A stretch of DNA of 64,000 bases from Durusdinium trenchii (taxonomy: Eukaryota > Sar > Dinophyceae > Suessiales > Symbiodiniaceae), in NCBI GenBank assembly GCA_963970005.1, contig CAXAMN010001237.1, positions 20,856 to 84,855 on the forward strand, given 5' to 3'. Positions 57,570 to 64,000 of this stretch are shown here, piece by piece. The notes beneath the pieces were generated by a model. That model did not search any database, was not told the origin of the DNA, and saw nothing but the letters and a program-made list of their open reading frames with translations. The translations under genes and the position numbers were made by a program. Position 1 is the stretch's first letter, and each line of letters opens with the position of its first letter.

Positions 57570-59843
57570 TAAAATCTTATTCCCAGTCCATGGATTGCAG
57601 ACTCTAGTTCTGCCTGCGTTGACCCCTAAACCACCCCAATGTAGGTAAATAGGTCATACATCAAGTGTTTGAGCTTGAAAACTAAAGTTGCCAAACGAAC
57701 AAGACCACCGGAACATGCAGACAGAAATCACACCTTTGGGCCATTGTAATATAGATGACACTAGTTGTGATCAAATGTCTTTTATAGCTGTTCGTGTCTA
57801 TCACACCTTTCTTTGTTCGCAACTGCATTGACCTGCGCAACAGCTATAGATACCTGTAGTTGATCCGATCCATCGGACTCACTGACCACAAAAAATATTA
57901 TATGATCAAACCTTGTCGAAACACATCAAGACACATTTTGACACACAATCCATGTTTAAATGAAATCAGCGACCGTACGGCGCTTTTCCTTTGATACAAT
58001 CATACAATCCCAACATTGAAATGCACCACGTATACACTGTACAATCCCTTCAGCGGTCCGTAAAAAAGAACGGCGGCCATGCGCCTGTCCGGTCGCAGAC
58101 GGAAGCGCCTTTGCAGCGCTCCCCGGATTTGATCGAAGACGACGATGCGGAGAACGCGGCCAAGACGGGATCGAGAGCAACCGAAGAAGCAAACCATTTT
58201 TGGGAGTGATACTTGTAGCGATGGATAGCGGATAGCGATCATGAGAAAATTTGGGCCTTCTCGGGGTCATCCACCCCACCTCAACCAGGTCCCAAGCTCT
58301 AAGAATCATCAGGTGCGACTGGCGACCTAAAGCAAATCTCACACGTGAGTTGTGGCCACCAGTTGAACAGAAGCCATTGCCAAGTCCTTCTTCTCCAGAA
58401 AGGAAACTTCCAAAACACAGGACGCACATGGATGTTTTTTTTATTATGTTCCTTTTCCCTCACGTTAAATAAAAATAATGTGCATTTCAGAGAGCCAGCT
58501 GGTAAACCACAGGCTGTTGGCTCCTGAAACTGCTGAGCTCAGCACAACTCGGCCAAAACTTGGAACCGGGGGTTGGCGTCGTGAAAGTCAAGAAAAATCT
58601 CTTCTGGTACATGGCTGCGGGGTCAAAGATGCTGAGGAGTCCACTTGTTTCCTCGATATACCCGCTTCATACCACCAGTCCTTCCATGCTTGCCATTGAC
58701 ACAACACGAGTAGCCCGCTGTAAAACTAGATGTTGAACTTGGCTGGAACTTCCGAACGACATGGAGAACAAAGGTCCCGAGAAGTTGGCACTTCATGACC
58801 GTTTCCTTTCTCCCAGATATCATTACACCAGACAAAAGGGCAGATGCATGATGCTTTTGATTGCAAGGAGCAAAAGCCGCCCAGCAGTCCATCTACACCA
58901 ACTGTTCCCGAGCTGATAGCCTCAACGCAGGTGCAGTGTTTGAGAGTTTCTGGGCACTGATTGTCAGACTTTGCCACTTTTCAGGGCTCGTCTCAGGTCT
59001 TTTCTCATGCTCGTCGCAGTATCTGACGGACAGCCCCCCTCTTACCCCCAAAAAAGGCCCAACAAAAACACCCAACCCAACAACCACACAACGCACCGCG
59101 CTGTTCGCGACACCTTCATCGGTGTTCGTTCAACTTCGACTCGTCCCCCCCCGTCTTCCACGGGGCATGGCTCGCCCTCGGAGCCCGTCGGGGGTGTGGG
59201 ATTGGGATGGCGAGAGTCGGACGGTTGGGGGTCGGGGGGGAAATTGTAGAGATCTGCCGTTAGATACTGCAGTGATATTGTGTGATATGTGATAATAAAT
59301 GGGTTTTCTGGATGCCGTCTCTTGAATTTATCCGCTGGGGAAGATCTTGGGTCGCTGGTAAATATGCAGCTGTCGACTCACAAACAGGCAGCTGCCTGGA
59401 AAAAATGGCTTTGTTTTTGCATGACAATGACTCGGGCGGAAAGAAATAACGCTCGAAGGAATCACAAAACCAAACCAGCGGCCAGCGATTTTGGTTTGTG
59501 GCCAACCGCCTGTGGGAATCTGTACAGACTCCACCGCGTCGAACGCGCATTGTCAACACCCTGCCCCAACGCCCCCAGAAAGCCGTGGGGCCACCTGTCA
59601 CGCGAGGAACTGGAAGAACAGTGTGAGTGTGGCATTTGAGACTCTTCCCTGCAGGGCTCAGCAGCTGCGCCATGGCCTCATCATGTTGAAAGCGAAGGCA
59701 AACTCTTGCGGCATGGTCGGCCTGCAAGCTGGGATGGCGGAACACCAAAGGCGACCACGGAGCTGGCGGAGAAGGCAGTCTCCACGAACGCCATTAAGGA
59801 TGGGACAGGCCAGTGCCTCGACAGCTGGGCAGGTGTCTTGGCT
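57570..59843. other. stretch without a supported gene
   Basis: Weak minus-strand blocks (58000-58200, with RLGRVLRIVVFDQIRGALQR) lack clear splice sites. The long plus-strand ORF starting at 59491 overlaps a better minus-strand exon. No promoter, tRNA or repeat of note. Confidence 0.45.
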
Positions 59844-60490
59844 TCAGCACGCCATGATCCTCCAAACAATGGCCTCCATTGCAGCGGGCTTCAATTTGGA
59901 GCAATTGGAAACCGACTTGCGTTGCTCTTCCCACCAAAGCCTGACTGAATTTTTTCCACGAGTACGGACGCCGTGTGGGCATGGTGCCCAGGTCATCGTT
60001 GAAGGAAGGGAAGAACAGACAGATGGTGGAGAAAGGAACAAAGACCCCAAAACCAACCCAAAACCAAACACCCAAGCCCGCAGGCCGAAACTCCACCATC
60101 TTGTAGTCTTTCCTCTACACTGGGTGAGACATGTGAAACGGAAACTAGTGGCAATTAATGGGCCTGAATTCTCAAAGGAAAAGGACGGCAGCGCAAGCTG
60201 TGTTCATGGAAAGCCGCCTAGGAGGCTTCAAACGGACTTTCCTTCCCGAATATTGGTGACCAGCGGCCACACCACAGTGTGGCAAAACAAGGTCACTTTG
60301 CAGGTCAGTGTCTCGCGATGCTCCAGCGCTGGTTGTAATCAGGTCGACCAAGAGTGACAAGATCTGAGCAGCAATCCGTGGAAAAGACCATTCTTGCAGC
60401 ACAACCCATTCAACTGGTGGCGCATACAAGGCCAGTCGCATGCTGCCCGACAAAAGCCAAACCGTGGCGGCAATTCCTAGCGAGAGCAGC
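59844..60490 (-). CDS. membrane protein, last two exons
   Basis: Exon 60297-60490 (after GCTGCAG|G, ending CAAA|GTGACC) reads LLSLGIAATVWLLSGSMRLA, then PPVEWVVLQEWSFPRIAAQI and LSLLVDLITT, giving two hydrophobic helices. Exon 59844-59944 (after ATTCAG) continues in phase as RLWWEEQRKSVSNCSKLKPA and ends WRIMAC before TGA. The family is not recognised; upstream exons are not resolved. Confidence 0.45.
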
Positions 60491-60938
60491 CTGCAGCTAA
60501 GGGTGAACAGGGCACAACCTCCCCGAGGGGAGGCAAACCCAGCACCCTTCGGCACGCACAGGTGCCACAAGGGGATGTTTCTTGAATCAGTGAGGCGCTG
60601 CGTAATTGCGAAAAGTGGTCTGCTGCGTGCAAGGCCCGTGTGAAACATGTGAAACTTTGAGCTCTCCTAGCATGATATCTGTACCTCTTTGTACAAAATT
60701 GGAAATGTCGGACATCAACAGCGGGAACTAAGGTTCCCCCTGGGCATCCTTCATTGCCACTATCTACCACCCGCCGGTTAGGAACGCAGAACTAAGGCTC
60801 TCGCTCCTATCGGCTCACTACGCAGCGAATGGCGAAAAGAGGTCATGGGTCTACTTGGTGTTTGCGCATTTTTCTTGCCGTATATGCCTGGAAGTCACCC
60901 TTTCCTAGCGCTCGAATACTGACACTTGGCTCAGCTCA

Positions 60939-62225
60939 CTACCCACGTAGCCCTTGCTCTTCTCCTGCCTCGGAAGCATTGCTGGTCTTTGGTGCTGGGT
61001 CTAGAAAGTCTTCTCGCCAAAGATCATTTGCATCAATCGGCAAGACTCGAAGCCACGTGGGCTTGTCGAAGTGCTCGCATTTGTCAAAAGCATTAGACTG
61101 GGCATATGTCCCTCGCCATGCGCTGCTTTTTCCTTGCTTGAGGATTATTCGAAGATGCGTGCAGCCTGCAAAGGCATGCCTCGCAATGTAAAGCAGGGAT
61201 GGCGGAGTAGAGACCTCCTTTAGGGAAATACACTTGTAAAAGGCTTCTTGCTCAATGGTCCTCAGCATGCGGGGAAGGCAAAGTTGTTGCAGCTGCGAGC
61301 AGTGAGCAAAGGTTGAGCCTAGAATCTCAAGTACATCTGTTTGGGACAAATCAACGATTTGCAGCTGCTGGCAGCTCATACAGGCAGCAAAGCCTATCCT
61401 GTGGAAACTCGTAGGTAAAGCCAGCTCAACAATGCCCGACTCTTGAAAACAGCAGTCCGGCAAACATCGGTTTGGGTACGTTGTAGCAGACTCTGACATG
61501 CCCAAGTTGATGTTGCGCAGCGCCGTGCATGCTTGAAAGGCACGAGGCCTTAGCTGGGCTTGGGGGGCTAGCTTATTGCTAGGGCAATGCGCCGCACCCA
61601 CCTGCGTTAAGGAGCAACACTCTTCGAATACCTTGGCGCCGAAGTACTTGCAGCTTGGGGCTACCACTACACGTAGCACTTGACACTTACTGAAGGCACC
61701 ATGCAAAAGACCGACGACTGTGTCTGGCAGGTGGACGATTTGCAGTTGTCGACAGCACCGCCACGCAGCCTCTTCTACAATCTTGACACCATTCTCTACT
61801 AGAACATGACGAATTTCAGTGCAAAAGGAAAAGGCTTGTGGAGGAATTTTGCCATTTCTACTACGCAGCACCCGAACTGCCTTGACTTCCCCTTTTAGTT
61901 GCCCCTTGTGCCCTGCCTCTACCATGCACTGCTTAGCGATTACATAATACTTCTGGTTGGTGCCGATTGCACTCTGGATTGGGTCAGCAAGGACCTGTAG
62001 GGTATTCATTTGCACAAATTGCAGTTCACACCCTAAGGTGCTTGCGTTTCCTAGATGGGGGAGCCTTGCTAATACTGCATTCTCGAAGCTCCGAAGACTG
62101 GCATGCCCACCAGGATCCACCTCTAAGGGTAGTTCCTCCCCTGCTAGCGTAGTCAGCGTGAGGGTCCGCGCCCCTGGCTTTCCCCTGCTATGCCATGGAC
62201 TGGCTCCACCTACTTCTTCAGTCAT
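60939..62225 (-). CDS. BspA-like leucine-rich-repeat protein, paralogue 1
   Basis: Start MTEEVGGASPWHSRG at 62225 (an earlier in-frame Met at 62327 is less likely). Residues about 20-90 form a ubiquitin-fold-like domain (TLTLTTLAGEELPLEV, LVEAGHKG region). About ten LRR_5/BspA-type repeats of 22-24 residues follow (IPPQAFSFCTEIRHVLVENG, VVGLLHGAFSKCQVLRVVVA, IEQEAFYKCISLKEVSTPPS). The C-terminal cap has SNAFDKCEHFDKPTWLRVLP and an acidic tail. Such repeats bind proteins; the ligand is unknown. There is no signal peptide and no intron. Confidence 0.8.
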   Translation of the reverse strand: MTEEVGGASPWHSRGKPGARTLTLTTLAGEELPLEVDPGGHASLRSFENAVLARLPHLGNASTLGCELQFVQMNTLQVLADPIQSAIGTNQKYYVIAKQCMVEAGHKGQLKGEVKAVRVLRSRNGKIPPQAFSFCTEIRHVLVENGVKIVEEAAWRCCRQLQIVHLPDTVVGLLHGAFSKCQVLRVVVAPSCKYFGAKVFEECCSLTQVGAAHCPSNKLAPQAQLRPRAFQACTALRNINLGMSESATTYPNRCLPDCCFQESGIVELALPTSFHRIGFAACMSCQQLQIVDLSQTDVLEILGSTFAHCSQLQQLCLPRMLRTIEQEAFYKCISLKEVSTPPSLLYIARHAFAGCTHLRIILKQGKSSAWRGTYAQSNAFDKCEHFDKPTWLRVLPIDANDLWREDFLDPAPKTSNASEAGEEQGLRG

Positions 62226-62488
62226 GCTCTGGACACAGGATTCATTGGTTTGAGCCCAAGGAAGTGCGCGCCAGAAACAAATAAAAAATTGGACGAGACC
62301 TTTCTCTATCCGACAGCAACGATGCACTCACTCCCCTGTCTAACGGAGGGCCACTATGACTAGTTACTCGTGGTGAAGAGTACTGTTTCGCAACTTCTGG
62401 CCTACTCCGGACCCGAGCTAAGGCTCGCACCCAGACTCTGAAAGAATGACAGCGGGGCCATGACAGTTGTGGTTGGGAGGGTGTTCCT

Positions 62489-63716
62489 TTATCCTAGCCC
62501 AGGGGTGTAGCCCATGTCCGGGATCATATGCAGCCAGGGAGGCCATTTCATAGCCGGACAGATGGCGAAAGCATTTTCTTCCGCGTAAACCCCTCGCCAT
62601 TTGCGTGTTCCGGGCATTTTTACAAGCCTCCGAAAGGCAGTGCAATCCAAGAAAGCCCTACTTCCAATGTACTTGAGAGAGGGCGGAATGGCAAGCTCAA
62701 CTAAGGCTGCACAGTTCATAAAGGCTTTAACTCGGATTGTATGGAGAGTTGCCGGTAGGAAAACCTCCCTAAGGCTAGTGCAGTGGACAAAGGTGAATTC
62801 CGAAATTTCTTCAATCATGGTGTTACAGAGGTCCACACTCTTAAGCAGTCGACAACTGTCACAAGCGTGCGCTCCTATAGCTACAAAGTGCTTTGGGAGA
62901 GCAAGTGTGTAGATGCCCGTAGCGCTGAGGCAGCCCGGTGCGAGCTCTCTGGTCCTGACTTGCAGGGTTGGGCCTCGGGGGGATGGAAACTCACTCAAGG
63001 TGACCTCAGCAAGGTTGATGCACCCTTGGAAGAGGTATTGCCCGAAATTGGCTTCACCATTGAACACGTTTACAGCCCCATCCGATGCATACACACGTTG
63101 CAAGGAACAGCATTCCGCAAAGGCTTTATAACCAAAGTCGCGACAACCCGGAGCCGAGACACTATTTAGGAGCTTGCAGTCCCGAAAGGCATTATCTGCA
63201 ATGCCTACCACTGTGGCAGGCAGTTTGACAATGCGGAGTTGCCGGCAATCTTGCCAAGCCTCTGCACCAATGAGCCTGATACCTGACTCTACGCTAACAT
63301 GTCGTAGGCGTGGAACACCTGCAAAGGCCCATTCTGGGACAATTTCTTCTGGGTTCATGGGGACATGAACGGCTAAGGGGACTTGATCAATAGAATAGCC
63401 TCCGAGCTGTTCTTGTTCTGGCAGGGTAACACTACAGTTCCTGAAGACAATGGTGTATTCCTTACCCTGCTGCAACTTGTCCCAGATTGGGTCCTCAAGG
63501 TAGGTTTGCGTGGTGGTTTGTAGAAAGTCAATGACGCACCCAAACACGTTGAGGTCAGTGACCGAGGCCAGATAGTCCATGACCTGGTCTTCTAAATCCG
63601 CAAATCGGTCAAACTTGGCGACACTGAGAGAGACCTTAAAGGTTACCCCCGAAAGCGTGGTCAGCAGCAGGGGGGCATTCCATGACTGGCTCCTTTTCGA
63701 GGGGAGTGCTACTCAT
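62489..63716 (-). CDS. BspA-like leucine-rich-repeat protein, paralogue 2, one frameshift
   Basis: From 63580 the ORF is open for 363 residues, but homology with paralogue 1 continues upstream in another frame (PLLLTTLSGVTFKVSLSVAK) to ATG at 63716 (MSSTPLEKEPVME). The two frames join if the G6 run at 63670-63675 has five G. Repeats: VPEWAFAGVPRLRHVSVESG, VVGIADNAFRDCKLLNSVSA, ISEFTFVHCTSLREVFLPAT. The C-terminal cap ENAFAICPAMKWPPWLHMIP matches paralogue 1 in position. Same strand, 263 bp from the next gene. Confidence 0.8.
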
Positions 63717-63874
63717 GGATGAATCGGCAAGCTCTTTGTGCGGCAGGCTATTTGCTATCATTGTGTGAGCCACAGGTGCCAAGTCTGCTCATGGGCTATT
63801 CCTACGGCCAGGGATGTTTCCTGAAGACAGATGCTAAGGCACCCACCTTGAGCCTCTCATGGCCTGGCATGATG

Positions 63875-64000
63875 TTAGGGGTCCACATAGTAGAGCTCCT
63901 CGTCAAAAGCGTCTGAATCTGGTCCTTCCGCGGGGAGCAGCTCCAGCCAATGGGGTTTTTCAAATTTGTCGCACATAAAGAAAGCATTGTGCTCTGCCTG
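63875..64000 (-). CDS. BspA-like leucine-rich-repeat protein, paralogue 3 (C-terminus only)
   Basis: Running in from the right edge, NAFFMCDKFEKPHWLELLPA, then an acidic tail DSDAFDEELYYVDP and TAA. This matches the C-terminal cap of paralogue 1 (NAFDKCEHFDKPTWLRVLP). The gene is cut by the window edge. Confidence 0.75.
   Translation of the reverse strand, partial: QAEHNAFFMCDKFEKPHWLELLPAEGPDSDAFDEELYYVDP

Noticed and set aside
59491..60357. 288-residue plus-strand ORF
   Set aside because: It overlaps two minus-strand exons with matching phases and hydrophobic helices; the plus-strand product has no recognisable feature.
1..64000. Spliced-leader RNA, tRNA, 5S rRNA or snRNA genes
   Set aside because: I looked for the dinoflagellate leader ending in TTTTGGCTCAAG, tRNA arms and U6-like sequence and saw none; a covariance-model scan would settle it.

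Overview
The window looks like nuclear DNA of a dinoflagellate, most likely a Symbiodiniaceae-type genome. Four things point there. Coding exons are short (about 35-200 bp) and separated by introns that start with GT, GC or possibly GA and often have AG|G at the boundaries. Nearly all convincing genes share one strand (minus). The mobile elements include a tyrosine-recombinase retrotransposon, copia and a non-LTR element. BspA-like leucine-rich-repeat paralogues and near-identical TPR tandem repeats are also present. No rRNA, tRNA, CRISPR array or bacterial operon was seen. Two 10-N assembly gaps (10002-10011, 27269-27278) both sit inside repeat arrays. All names come from motif reading; no database search was possible.

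Layout. 1.6-24 kb (perhaps to 26.2 kb): one very large minus-strand gene read as more than 30 small exons whose reading phases mostly agree. It encodes helical solenoid segments and an exon that resembles the FAT domain of an SMG1-type PI3K-related kinase; the kinase domain would lie left of position 1. A separate intron-poor gene for a membrane-anchored or secreted protein (4693-5569) lies inside one of its introns on the same strand. Other introns hold long triplet and GAA/TTC repeats. 26.8-28.9 kb: a minus-strand protein with a ZZ/DC1-like zinc finger and 42-residue TPRs. 32.0-33.1 kb: a possible plus-strand exon and the 3' end of a minus-strand RING-H2 gene with a GC-AG intron.

33.5-41.4 kb: a full-length tyrosine-recombinase retrotransposon with A1-ORFs-B1-A2-B2 split direct repeats. 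It carries Gag, reverse transcriptase, RNase H and a tyrosine recombinase. A C5-cytosine DNA methyltransferase lies between the first and second halves of the RNase H motifs; this is the most striking system in the window. 41.9-44.5 kb: a minus-strand multi-exon gene of unknown function with phase-consistent exons.

45.5-49.9 kb: a degenerate minus-strand copia pol split by about 2.7 kb of satellite-rich DNA, which has the same 13-bp minisatellite at both edges. 50.9-53.0 kb: a minus-strand non-LTR element lacking the YxDD region of its RT and ending in a nuclease-like domain. 53.1-55.1 kb: a plus-strand copia-like Gag/protease fragment, possibly inserted in the same non-LTR element (55.1-55.7 kb). 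56.5-57.6 kb: degenerate duplicated DNA. 59.8-60.5 kb: two exons of a membrane protein. 60.9-64.0 kb: three tandem, largely intronless minus-strand BspA-like LRR genes, the last cut by the window edge.
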